Source: Bombardia bombarda (taxonomy: Eukaryota > Ascomycota > Sordariomycetes > Sordariales > Lasiosphaeriaceae). Taken from it: DNA of 64,000 nt. Numbering within the stretch: the stretch's first letter is position 1; every line of letters begins with the position of its first letter. Shown here one piece after another: positions 41,965-53,417 of the stretch. The position numbers were made by a program, and so were the translations under genes. Location: contig JAULSR010000001.1 of NCBI GenBank assembly GCA_030512295.1, positions 3,309,001 to 3,373,000 on the forward strand, in the 5' to 3' direction. The notes beneath the pieces are model-generated. The model was given only the letters and a program-made list of their open reading frames with translations. It made no database searches and was not told the origin of the DNA.

Positions 41965-44854
41965 TTATACGATAGACAGCCTTCGAAAACAGGAGACCGG
42001 TCCCTTGCGGGGCCCGCCAATGCCTTGAGGAACGAGCTTGGTGGTTTGAGAGACTAGATTGCAAGTGGATCGGGCGTTTAAAGGAGGAAGTCGAGCGAAT
42101 ATCCTTATAATGAGACTTCTTCGGGCGTGAATATAAGCCTTCTTTCCACCGATTCGAAGCACAATTCTCGTCCGTGTAGATGTGTGCATAGGACTGGAAC
42201 CTGGCGGCCGCCCCTGATTCTCCGATGGCATAAGAGTGATTGGTCTCGCAGAGGCCATAGCACTGCCCACTGGCGACTTCACGCTCTCGGATGTCACAAG
42301 TTTGATCCGCACTCGGAAGCTGCTTCCGTGAAAGCGGGCGGCGTGGGCTTTGAAACGCCCCGGGCTCTTCAACACCATGCCCTTACACTCCTCGCGGGGG
42401 CAGGCCAAGGGTCCGCCTTTGGCGCGCTCGAGATGGTCCTCCAGATGGTCCCACAGCACGTTTGTCCGTGTGTACGTCTTCCCGCAAAAGATGCAAGGAT
42501 CCGGCTTCTTTCGAGCGTACGGAGAGCGCCGACGGCCTGGAGTGATGGCCACATCGCGAGCAGGTATGGTAGGACGGTGCCTGGCTCCTGAGTCGAATTC
42601 ACTATACGGGGGTGGAGGCGAGCGAAGCGGTATCTCTGGCGCGGGAGGGTTTGGGGTGCTTTGCGCCGGCCCGGGTTTCGGTGTGATGGGCCGTCCAGGA
42701 AGGATCGACAAGATGACCTCTGACGGTGGCGTCGGGAGGGGCTTCGCTCGAGGCTCTGGCTGCGCCCGCTGGAGCGGCTCACACACGAAAGCATAGGCAA
42801 CCATGGCGTTGATGGCCTCGATTTTGCGCCGCACAATATCCTCTTCGGGCAGGTCCTCGTCCATATCGCCCATAATGCCGGCAAGGACACGTCGTTCCGG
42901 CAGGCTGTGTGTGATTTCTCGTTCCACAACAGGTTCGTGAATGCCCTGCAACTGGTTCTGCAGTTCTTTGTCGTCGCTTTCGGCAAAGTAGTCTTTGTAC
43001 GTCTTCCGGAACACCTTCCGTCGCTGCTTCTGTCTCGCGGTGCTCAGCTGGGCCTTGATGCTCTCGTACTGTCTTTTTTCGTTGTCCGGGGCTCAGCTGG
43101 GGCGACCGTGCTTCTGCTGCAGTGTCGCTTGCAGAGCCTCCATCTTTTGCTCCAGCCGGCGGACGGCGGCGCTGGGGCCGATCATGCGCATCATCTCATC
43201 GGGCACTCTCTTCGGGGCGTTCTCGTCCAGGCGGAGGCCCATGTGGTTGAAGATGGCCAGGTAGGGCGATTGCGTGCCGCGACCGAGGAAGGCGTCCTGG
43301 ACGACGGCGTTCATCCTGGCGTTGTTGTAGTATTCCTGGTAGACGGTGCTGTTCGCTTTGTGCCGCATCCCTTGGTCGCGGACAGACCGACGATAGTTTG
43401 CTTCGCAACGTCAGCACACCGCCAGACCAGGCGAGGGGGAACTTACTATCGACGCATTCTGCATACCCTCGTCGTTGACAGTACTGTGCCAACTTCTCGA
43501 GCAGCCCCATGGCGATCCTGAGCCGTTCCGAATGACTGTCGAATATGGCCGCGGTCAGGGCATCGTCCGATTTCTCCCACAAGTCGCTGCCGTCGCCGAA
43601 GTTGAGCACCTCCCTATGCACCTCCTTCTCCTTAACCTCCTCCCTAAATAAAGCATTGCGCTGAGTGGCAGGCCGGATTTCCATCTCCAATTCCTTTTCC
43701 ACGCTCTTTCTCAATTCTGTCTTGCGGAACACCGGTTTATGCAGCCACTCCTTCTTCCACCGAATCTTCAGGGCGCGTTTGTTGAGCTTGGTGGTAAAGA
43801 ACGGCTCGGCCCTGGTCTGGTACCCCTCGTTCGCAATGACGCCCTCGGCCAGCGCCTTGGCCAGGATATGGGTCATGGGACAGAGGGCAGGGAGTGCCTC
43901 CTCGATGAAGATATACCAGGTCGGCACGATCTTGTTGTTCTCGCCCTTGTGGTATCGGAGAAGAACCTGCATGGCCAGGCGGTCCCGGCCGCCGTTTCCC
44001 TCTGGATCGCGGAGGACCCAGAGGTCGATGTCCTCCCAGCAGAGGACCTTGAGCCTCGGGTCGTTATCGCGGCCGTCCACACGGTCACACACCCAGCACC
44101 TCTTCACGCGTGGCTTGATGTACTTGTCCGTGCTGCATTCTACATCTATGTAGGCATCCGATTCCTCGTCATACTCCTTCACTTTTGCCGTTAGGTCTGT
44201 CGGCTTCGCGTAGATCAGCTCGTGTTTTCGACAGCCGGTCCACATGTAGAACATCCGAAGGCACGCATCGTCGATCCGGTCGAGCCCGATGTGGAACGCC
44301 GAGGTGTCGCGCACCCAGAGGAAGTAGAGGTGATACATGAAGAAGTCGGGGCCCATGATAGGCTTGATCTTCGGTTCGCGCCTCAGCGCCCACTTGCGCG
44401 TAATCTCGGAACGGATGACGTTCCGAAGGTGATCCATGAGCGACCTCTCCGGCGGGTGAGCGTTGTACTTCCTGTACAAGCCGCCCAGCTTCCTCGTGTG
44501 CACGCGGATGGCATTTTTCTCGCTCCTAATCGGTTTTCCCTGCAGTTCTGCCTGTCGCATGAGGTAGCGCATGAACGATTCGCCGAGCCCCTTGTTCTCG
44601 TAGGTGAGGGTTTTGATGAGGCCCTTCCAGTCTCGGCACCCCATCTTCGCCGCGAAAGTAATCCATCGGCGCTTGAGATCAACGAGGTCGGCCTTGTGGC
44701 GGTCCGAAAGCTTCGGTGGCACCGGGCGGCGCCGGTTGCCCTGTTGCCAGACATCATGGAGTTCCTGGGCCTCTAAGGGCTCGGGTTCGGGAGTCTCTTC
44801 GTCGCGAAGTTCCTGTCGATATCGCTCAATTCTGGACGGGTCCAGCGGGTCCAT
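41965..44854 (-). pseudogene. DUF3435 (FluG-domain) tyrosine recombinase with C-terminal zinc-finger region, Starship-captain type
   Basis: Exon 1 (43447-44854) starts at MDPLDPSRIERYRQE. Exon 2 starts at 43400 after a gtaagt intron. The YR domain shows the first catalytic arginine in MWTGCRKHEL (R209) and, after the splice, RDQGMRHKANSTVYQEYY (MRH near 481-483, candidate nucleophile Tyr 490-494). The typical DUF3435 end AVVQDAFLGRG follows. A TGA (43093-43095) then ends the product at 571 aa. The same frame resumes at once with family-like sequence (KRQYESIKAQLSTARQKQRR) and two C2H2-like fingers (CIFCGKTY...; CPREECKG...) and stays open to 41965. The TGA could come from CGA by C-to-T. The normal C-terminus is uncertain. 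DUF3435 recombinases move Starship elements; the recombinase domain is before the stop. Confidence 0.75.
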
Positions 44855-45627
44855 TTCAGCCACAAGAGAGCGCTTGTGCCGGCGAATCAAGCCACGAACC
44901 CAGCCACAACACGCCACGAGATTTCCCTCAAAAGGGCAAAATATATTGAGGCGGAGTACCAGGCAGGGTTGTACGATGTACCCGATCAACGCAAGCACAA
45001 CAGCTCCAATACGGAAGCTTTGCGGAAGTCCTAGAGGAAATCAAATACAATATTGGGGCAAACTGACTTGAGTGTTCTTCTTGGAATTTTCTAAACAGGA
45101 GCGCGATGGAACAGCATTCGATTTAAATCTCCTGGGTAGCCGGACTCCCGGATCCTGGGCTCCCCTTCAGGCCATGCTGTGATGCCTGTGCGGCCCTGAA
45201 TCGCGGCGCCCATTTGAAGTTGCTGAGCTGTAGAGTAGACTTTGGCCGGTACCTGTGGCCGGGCTTGGAGGTACTTCTGAAGGGTGGTCGAGGGTGCCAA
45301 AAACAGCGGGTCGCGGTTAGCCAAAATCGGCACCCAAGACAGCAAAACATGACCTTATTGTGTAAGTAACTGCAGTGAACACCTATAGTAATGCAATACT
45401 AATGAATTCTGTGCTCTCCACTACAAAGCAAAATCAACTTTTCAAACTGACTGCTTCCTTCTTTTTCCCATACTATTATTATTCATTATTCAGTTCCTCC
45501 CCTCCAAAGGAACGGACTAAAACCTCAATAATTGGGGGGTATCAAAGCCAATTAAGCTATAATTCACAGCCTAACATAAAACAAGAGCATAGGGCCTTGC
45601 TCTTCTCCTGAACCCATCATCCCACCC
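44855..45627. other. right margin of the island
   Basis: Upstream of the recombinase start and 3' flank of the SNRNP27 gene. A 85-codon minus-strand frame (45091-45345) has no recognisable domain. If the recombinase is a captain, the 5' end of the element should lie in here, but I see no clear boundary repeat. Confidence 0.4.
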
Positions 45628-46569
45628 TCAACGACTTGGACTAAGAGGCCGATTGAACCCACCAACGCGGTTCATGTACTGCCTGTACTCCGTCTTCTTC
45701 TCCTTGCGTATCGCGCCGACATTATTTCCCACAACCTTCTTGTTCTTGGTTGTCCCGAAGCCCCCAAAGCCCATCATCGCCGCCATATCATCTAGACCGT
45801 CATCCTCCACAACCACATCGTCTTCCTCTTCATCTTCATCCATCGGATCTGCATCAAAACGCCCTCTTGACTGTTCCTCTTCGTCGTAGTGCATATGCCG
45901 ATCGTCGCGTTCCTGCTTGTATTCATCCCGCGGCGGTGGCTGGTGCTGTTGTGCTGCCCCGTGACTGCCTTCCTGGCGGTCTTGCCCCCCCTTGACCTTG
46001 AATGACACTGGCGCCGGAGGTACGATCGGTACTGCTGCTGCAACAGGCTTGGCTGTCTCCACCTTGGATCGCGTGGGAAGTCCAGCGGCAGCAGCGTCCC
46101 GCTCGGATATTTCTCTGCTGCCGCCTCGTCTCGGGCTGGCAGACTGACGGGTTGCCGGCACTGGCGCTGACGGCACCGGCGGCGTTGCCGAGCGAAGGCG
46201 GTCTTTGTCTCTGCTGTCGCGGAACCCCCTGTCTAGAGGCAGTTTATCGCTGCGATTGTTGTCCCGATGGGGGCGTGTAGGCGGCTGCTGCTGCTCTTCT
46301 CTGCCATCATCCCGACGGCGGGGTGGGGGACCAGCTCGGTCCTTGCCGGCTACGTCTGCCCCTCCTCCTCTCAGCCGCTCATCACGACGGTGGTCGTGTT
46401 GGCGTCGGTCGTGGTCTCCTCTGCTGTCGCGAGCAACAACGGGTGATCGCGAGCGTCGGCGGTCACGATCGCGCCTGTCCCTAGAGCGCGAGCGATATCG
46501 TCGGTGCTTTGTGTCTTCATCGTCGTAGTCCCTCTCCCTGCGTCGGTCGCGGCCGTAATCGCGGTCTCT

Positions 46570-46610
<41 letters not shown>

Positions 46611-46692
46611 TACCCCGACCCCTACGGCTAGAGTCGTCGTAGTATGGTCTGTCACCTCCCCGTCGCGGCGCTCTTATTTGTCTGTCTGCCAT
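45628..46692 (-). CDS. SNRNP27: U4/U6.U5 tri-snRNP 27K protein (SNRNP27)
   Basis: 354 aa in one exon from ATG 46692. The N-terminal two thirds are Arg/Ser/Asp-rich (RS-type) with a run of 13 glycines. The C-terminus holds the diagnostic domain: DDMAAMMGFGGFGTTKNKKV followed by NNVGAIRKEKKTEYRQYMNR and GGFNRPLSPSR. SNRNP27 is a component of the spliceosomal tri-snRNP and influences 5' splice site choice. The fungal protein is longer than the human one (155 aa) because of the RS-rich extension. Confidence 0.92.
46570..46615. repeat. GCC/GGC trinucleotide run in SNRNP27
   Basis: Encodes the polyglycine tract; the run is nearly perfect, so its length is probably variable. Confidence 0.85.
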
Positions 46693-47352
46693 GCCGCTGT
46701 GATTTGTGTTGGCGAGATGGAATAGAGGATTAGAGGGTGGAATATTACTTGGTTGGTTCTGGGATTTGGGCACTGTGACGTCGGACGGGGAATTTTGCAG
46801 GTAGGCGCGCAGGCGATAGGTACCCGTAGCCTGTGCGGCTGAAACGAGGCGGGATAGGACGCGCTGCTGCCGCCCAGAGATCCTTGCAGCAGCGGTGGAG
46901 TTCAAGGCGGGGCAGCTAAAAGTTAGCGGACGCGGGGCTAAGATAATCCTGAACGAACCTTGAACCCCTCCAAGTAACGACGGGAGTAAGTAATTCATGG
47001 AATTTTGCTGATATATTCCCATTGAGAATTAATAGGAATCGGCAATCTACTCTAGCAATCGGTCCGTCGGAATGAATGATACTATATATATAGTGAAATT
47101 TGCGACTGTTTATGTTTCCTAAACGCACATATCCGTTTTCTACTCCATCTTTAAAATAAAACTGACAAGTAGCTGGAAGTATACGGGCATTGATCAGGTA
47201 CCGTAATTCAGCCGTTGCAAGTGTTCTGGTGTTCCTCGGGTCTCATCAACAGTCGAGCCACAACCCAAACCAACCTTGAGGCTGCAATATTCCACACCAC
47301 ACATCAATCAGGAATACAAGGCCCATCGTGCTTCATTCCAGCTTCAGCCGTC
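46693..47352. other. divergent promoter region
   Basis: Shared upstream space of SNRNP27 (-) and Elp5 (+). No gene seen. Confidence 0.55.
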
Positions 47353-48559
47353 ATGGCGCCTTCAGCTCAGGCCCATCAGCGTTCTCACAGCTTGCTGCTG
47401 CTCCAGAAACTGTTGAACCTACGGGACAGCGCTAGCCCCCTCACTCTCATCCTCGACACCTTAGAACAGGGTGCTGGGCCACTTGTTCGCGAGTTTATAA
47501 ACAGAGCCAAGGTAAGAAAAGAACATGACTTCCATCCTTGCCCTTTGTCGATAAGATACTGACTGACCTTATAACCTCAAGATTGGCCGAACAAAAGTTG
47601 CCTTCGTCTCATTCGCTACCGTCAAAAAACCCCACGACGTCGACATCTTCATCAAGGCGCGAGGCAAGTCTCTCGAGGCCCTCGCCTCCGAGATTGCCTC
47701 ACAGTGTGGTGGTTCATCTCCCGCAGCACCACCAAACCTCAGATCAGCAACAGCCTCCCAGAGTAAGTGTCCCCCCCTCCCCTCCTCCCCCACCTCACAC
47801 ATCACTTCACACCACTCCATAACCACCTCCTAACCCACCCCCGTAGAACACCTAATCATAATCGACACTCTTAACCCCCTCGCCGCCACCTCGCCGCACC
47901 TCCTCCCCTCCTTTTTCGCCGAGATCATCAGCCCCGTCGCCTCGCTCCTCGCCGTCTACCACAGCGACGTCCCGCTAGTCCTCCCCAAGACCGTCTGCGA
48001 GTACGACCCCCACCCGCTCACCCTCCTGCTCCACCTCGCCACCGCCGTCTTCCGCGTCTCCAGCCTCTACCAGGCCGTCGAGGCCAAGCGCGCCCAGAGC
48101 AGAAGCCTGCAGACTCCCGAGTGGGGGCTGCACGAGGGGCGCGAGGGCGTCTTGATCGGCCTCAAGCAGCGCCAGAAGAATGACAGTCTCAATGGCATCG
48201 TGGTGGAGATGGAGATGCGCAGGCGGAGTGGTCGGGCCGTGGCGGAGAAGTTTGTCTTGGCTGCTACTAGTACGAGGGGCGCGGCCGGGATCGCGTTGCT
48301 GTCGGACCATCCGCTGTTTGCCTCGCCGCAGGATGTTGGGTCTGATGGCGCGCAAGGGAGTAGTGATGGGGAGGGAGATGTGGATGGAACTACTTTCAGC
48401 CTTGAGTTGACGGAGAAGCAGAGGAAGGATAGAGAGGGCATTGTCTTGCCGTACTTTGATGCGCAGACGGATATTGGGGCTGGCGAGGGCGGCCGGATCT
48501 TGTATGACATGGGGAGGGAAGATGATTTTGATGATGAGGAGGATGAATTGCAGTATTGA
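47353..48559 (+). CDS. ELP5: Elongator complex subunit Elp5
   Basis: Exons 47353-47511, 47582-47762 and 47847-48559 give 350 aa; both introns keep the phase (the first uses an AAG acceptor). The N-terminal part is a RecA-like fold (LLLLQKLLNLRDSASPLTLI, IGRTKVAFVSFATV, HLIIIDTLNPLA). The C-terminus has the Elp5 hallmark KDREGIVLPYFDAQTDIG and an acidic tail after GGRILYDMGREDDFDDEED. Elp5 joins Elp4 and Elp6 in the RecA-like ring of Elongator, which modifies the wobble uridine of tRNAs. Confidence 0.9.
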
Positions 48560-49134
48560 GGAAAAGAGACTGGACTAACTAGACCGTGGTATTTGTCTGT
48601 AAACCGCGCACTTCAGGTATTCTCACACCACCCATCTGCCTGCCTTCTCTTCAAGAATAGCTGGTTGTTCACAGAAACAGAAAAGACACTTTTCCCAAGT
48701 TTGAGTATGGAAGTTCTATCTTTGCTAACCCATCGAGGCGACAATCTACTGACAAGCTGGAATCATCAATCCAGAAATATTTCTAATATTTATGTATCTG
48801 TACTTTGCAGTGCCCTCAAGACATTGTTGTCTTATGCGCCCAAAGGTCTATGCTATGATCGCTCGTGACAGTGAGGGGGTATCTTTCGCAACACGCGCGC
48901 AACAAACAAATGACCGTTTACCTCCCAACCGCGAACCCCCCTGTGTCTCTCTGAGAAATGCGAGGCGGGTGAAGAAAGGAAATAACAAAACGCAACCTTT
49001 CCCTTCTACGGTGTCATATCTCATAACCAGCCCGAACCTGAACCATGGCTCATAAATCTGGCGTAGCTCGCCACCTGTTTCTCGGTGTCAAGAATCTCGA
49101 GAGTTGGCCAATAAAAGCCGCTCATACCGACATA
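48560..49134. other. convergent 3' flank
   Basis: 3' flanks of Elp5 (+) and the ASXH gene (-). No gene seen. Confidence 0.5.
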
Positions 49135-50794
49135 CTAGGCGATCTCGGCGGTCTCTTGAGATTCTACCTTTATAGATTCGTCCTGGTTCGTTTGTTCCCC
49201 CAATGCTCGGTTCGTCCCATCTCCTAATGGTGGATGTTTTTGCGCTGGATCAAGTGAAGCAGAGCCCGATCTCGGAGTAATAGGGGTTTCCGCTTTGAGA
49301 CTGATACCGCCCTCAGACAGGAGGCCTTCGCTCGTTTGTTGCTCCGTGCGACTCGACTGATCAGCCAACGTATCACTCGCATCATTCGAGCTCGGGACTG
49401 GTGATCCCAGCAAAATGTTTCGGCCCTGCTGCTGCTCCTGCTCCTTCTCGTCACCATGCTGCTGCTCAGGATACAGCCCCTCCTCCTGTCCATCCTCAGT
49501 GTCATCATCACTCCCAGATCCGCTGTGACTAGCATCAAACGAACCTTCCTCGCCGTCCTGCGGCCCATAAAGCAACTCATCCATCAACTCATCCGCACCA
49601 TCCGTAAGCCTCATGCTCTGAAATGTTTCAGAAGCAGACAGCGTGACACCCAAAAATCCCCGATCCTGTGTCGGCTTCTTCGTCGCCCCATTGTCCCGCG
49701 GACCATTAACAGTGCCCTGAACACCCTTAACAGCCCTGGCAGGACGTCCCCGAATACTAGACGACGGGCTTGCACTCGGCACTGGGCTTTCAGTCGACGC
49801 TGCCTTGGGTCTGTTGCTGCTGGTGCTACCGCCGCGCTGAGCCCGATGCTCCTCGGGTAGATCGACGTTCCAGTCGTCCTCAAACTTTTGGTCAAGGTAG
49901 TCGTTGAAATCGCCGCGCCGGTGCTTCTCGTGGGCGACCCACGCCTCCTGGAGCCAGGCGTCGTCGTGCCGGCCGTGGCCGATGTTTTCGCAGTAGCGGG
50001 AGCAGTCGTTTCGGAAGCTGTCGTCGTTGCGCAGCGACAAGACGTTTGGGCGGGCGTTGGTGGTCCCCGCGTCGAGGATGTGCGTGTCGTCGGGGAATCT
50101 GGCTAGGATGTCCATCTTCTCTGCGGGGGTTAGGATGTCCCATGCTTGGGGGAGTAGTAATAGTTTCTGGGAAGTATCGTTAGTGATTTTCCATGGCTAA
50201 GAGATAAGAAGGGTGGACACGAACCCTCAGATCGACGTCGACAAGGGGCGACTTCTTATCCGTAATGACAAACGGAGCCTCCCATTTCTTCTGCTTGGCC
50301 GTCTTCCTCGATGTAGCCGTCTTCCTTGGGGTACTCGGCGCACTCTTTCGCGGAACATTATTCTTTAGCAAAATTCGTTTCTTGCTGGGGGGGTCGGGGG
50401 TCTGTGCCACTGCAGCGGAGGCTTTGCGCTTGCGGGTGTTGGCTTGGCGGCTTTCGGTTGTGTCTTGCGTCATGATGGACTGCTCGCTGCTGGCTCTGCG
50501 ATTCCGCCGAGAGAGACGAACAGAAGTCAAGGACGAGGACGAGGACGACGAGGACGATGTCTGCTCAGTGGTAGAGTTGGAAAACTCTTTAGGGTCTTGA
50601 CTGCCGCTGTTGATTTCCTCCCCCGATGCGTCTTCGTCTTGCGAGTAGACCGATTCTGAATGTCCTTGTGATGATGGAGTAGCTTCTATACAGTCCAAGA
50701 CGGGACCGTCACTGCTGTCGCTGATTGTGGTTCCTCCAGTATGCGAGGATGGCGGGGCAGAAGAGAGCGGCGAGCTGCCTCCATCGGATGCCAT
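49135..50794 (-). CDS. ASX homology (ASXH/DEUBAD) domain protein
   Basis: Exons 50225-50794 and 49135-50166 give 533 aa, intron in phase 0. The N-terminus is Ser-rich and disordered with basic patches. The domain begins around residue 165 (KKWEAPFVITDKKSPLVDVD) and continues after the splice (LPQAWDILTPAEKMDILARF, then DDSFRNDCSRYCENI), with the hydrophobic pattern of the ASX homology domain. In animals this domain in ASXL proteins binds and activates a deubiquitinase that acts on H2A. The fungal counterpart is a nuclear protein of unknown partner. The C-terminal part is acidic and disordered. Confidence 0.78.
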
Positions 50795-51951
50795 TTTAGA
50801 CTTTATAGGTGGCGCGTAGCCCCCCTCCCACGAGTTGCTGAGAACAATAGGACAAAAGTGATGACTTTGCTTGGCAGCCGTACGACAATAGTATCAATAC
50901 CGTGTGTTTGTGTCGTACGAAACTGTTTTGATGATTCAGTGTGACTGTTATTGTTGTTGTCAGATTTCCGACTTTTGTTTCACGTCCTGAATGAAGATGA
51001 TTGGTTTGAGATGAGAGAGGTCTGCGCTGGGTATTGTTCTCTCAAAGTTTGGAGTCACACGAGAATGAGGGGGTAAAGTGATGAGAGTAAGCGAGAAAGA
51101 ATATGGAAGTGTATGTTGTACTCGCGGGACTGGGAATACCTAATATAACAGGTTATGATATTTGAAGTACAAAGCTTCTGGTCATTTCATCATCGCGATG
51201 TACAGATCTATGGAGCTTCCGGTCTATTCAGGGTTGCGGGTAACCATTTCATACTGTGGTTGCGGGCGAAAAAAAAAACCCCCATGTCAGGTACTGTGGC
51301 TTACGCCGAAACCCATGTTTTTCCGAGCTTTGTACCTTTTCCAACCTTTGCGCGCACACGCCCAACCCTGGCACCTCCCTTGTCAACACCTGCTCCACAG
51401 GTTTTATTTACCCATACCACCACAGTAGCTTCCAGACAGGGATTGATGGCCTTGTGAGCTACAGCTTCAGGGCGGCAGGGCCTCTATTATATTCGTACTT
51501 CCATCGCTAACAATAGCGACTCTTTTTATTACGCATTCAACAATCCATCACCAGTTTTTACGACCCTATCAAGGAGCAGAATGAGACTATAGATTTAATT
51601 CTTATAGTCACAGCATGAATCCGGCCTGATTACAAGAGCCTTTATTGCCCGTCTCAAGCCGCAACAGACAGCCTTCAGAAGGCCTCAGTTCTCCGCATTG
51701 AAAGCCCCTAAAATTAAGCTCCCATTGACACCCGCCTGGTAGACTTATTAAAGTGACGTGGTGACCCCATAAAGCCACGTACCGACAACCTTGCATCATC
51801 GGCTACCATCCCAGGGCAGGTCTGGCCAAGCCCCCTACCGTACCTCCTTTGACATATTTACATTTCGGCCGCCCTCATTACCAGCAAGAAACTCCAAGTC
51901 TTGTCACTTTTTCACCCTCCCGACAAAGACCATCACCAGACCAAAGTCACA
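50795..51951. other. divergent promoter region, 1.2 kb
   Basis: Between the ASXH gene (-) and sec22 (+). Frames here lack domains and good starts. No gene seen. Confidence 0.5.
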
Positions 51952-52698
51952 ATGATTCGCTCCACACAGATTGCGCGGCTGGATGGTATGTCCTCCTACA
52001 CGAACTAGTAGTACCTCCAGGATTTAGAAAAGGGGGCACAATGACAAAACGCAAGAACCCTCCCACTAACCCAACCACCTACAGGCCTCCCCCTCTGCGC
52101 CTCCGTCGACGACGAACAAACCGAAGGCGCCCTCTCCGAGGTCAAGTCCCAAGTGAAACTCATCCTGCGCCGGCTCTCGCGCAGCAGCGAGCCGCAGGCG
52201 AGCATCGAGAGCGGCGCCTACACGCTGCACTACCTCATCTCGCAAGACATCGTCTACGTCGCCGTCACCGAGCGCACCTACCCGCGCAAGCTAGCCTTCA
52301 CCTACCTGTCGGACCTCGCTGACGAGTTCGCCACCACGTACCCGGCGTCCCAGCTCATGAGCACCACGCTGCGCCCCTACGCCTTCATGGAGTTCGACAC
52401 CTTCATCAACCGCACAAAGGCCACCTACAGCGACTCGCGCGCCGCCCAGAACCTCGACAAGCTCAACGACGAGCTGCGCGACGTCACCAAGGTCATGACC
52501 AAGAACATTGAGGATCTGCTCTACCGCGGCGACAGCCTCGACCGCATGGGCGAGCTCAGCAGCCGTCTGAGGGATGATAGCAAGAAGTACAAGAGGGCGG
52601 CTGTCAAGATGAATTGGGATTTGTTGCTCAAGCAGTATGGCCCGTTTGCGGGGTTGGGGCTGATCATTTTGATATTCACCTGGTGGCGGTTCTTTTAG
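51952..52698 (+). CDS. SEC22: R-SNARE Sec22
   Basis: Exons 51952-51985 and 52085-52698 give 215 aa, the usual Sec22 length. An N-terminal longin domain (about 1-130: MIRSTQIARLDG, LHYLISQDIVYVAV, AFTYLSDLADEFAT) is followed by the R-SNARE helix with its central arginine (NIEDLLYRGDSLDRMGELSS) and a C-terminal membrane anchor (GLGLIILIFTWWRFF). Sec22 is the vesicle SNARE of ER-Golgi transport in both directions. Confidence 0.97.
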
Positions 52699-53417
52699 GG
52701 ATGATGGAGGAAGGAAGGAAGGCAAGGGTGGATATTACCCGCGAGAGGGAGATGGTGGTATAGACGAGGTCATATTCTACACCTCTGTTTATCCCCTTGA
52801 AACTTGGTGAGGAAGTATGGTGAGAACCTTGTGTGTGTGTGCATTGGCGATAGCGGCAGCGGCGGCGGCGGCGGCTCGGATCAGGGTCAGCATGGAGTTC
52901 AGGGTATGAAGGAAACAACCGATTTGGTTGGTTATATCAACAATTCTTTCTTCTTTTTGTATTTATGTTCTGACGTTCCATGTAATAATAGAGCCGGGGA
53001 AAATGAACATAGCGTGACACGGGGCTTGGGCTATGGTACCCAAGCTTTATTCCATTAATCAACCAATCTATAAGTAGATTTATGTAGACCCTGCAAGCCA
53101 CGTCCTCTTCATCATGTCGTGGTACTATAAACGCTGATAGGGGATTGACTGCCCTATCCAGCCGCAAGAATATTATTGCTTCCTCTCATATCCCGTGTAT
53201 ATGTATGTGTCGGTGGACTCATTCCTCAGCCCACCCCGTTACGCCCACCGTCCACCCACCACGTCAAACCATACCAACTCCATCCATAATCGTCACGGCT
53301 CAAAAAACAAAGCCTCGAGTGATTTAAACCGGCTAACTCCACCAAGCCCCAAGAACAGCCAACTCCCTGATGTAAAAATAAGAAAAAAAAATAAGGAAGA
53401 AAAAACAAAAAAACCCT
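52699..53417. other. convergent 3' flank
   Basis: 3' flanks of sec22 (+) and the next gene (-); includes a short GGC trinucleotide run near 52858. No gene seen. Confidence 0.5.
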
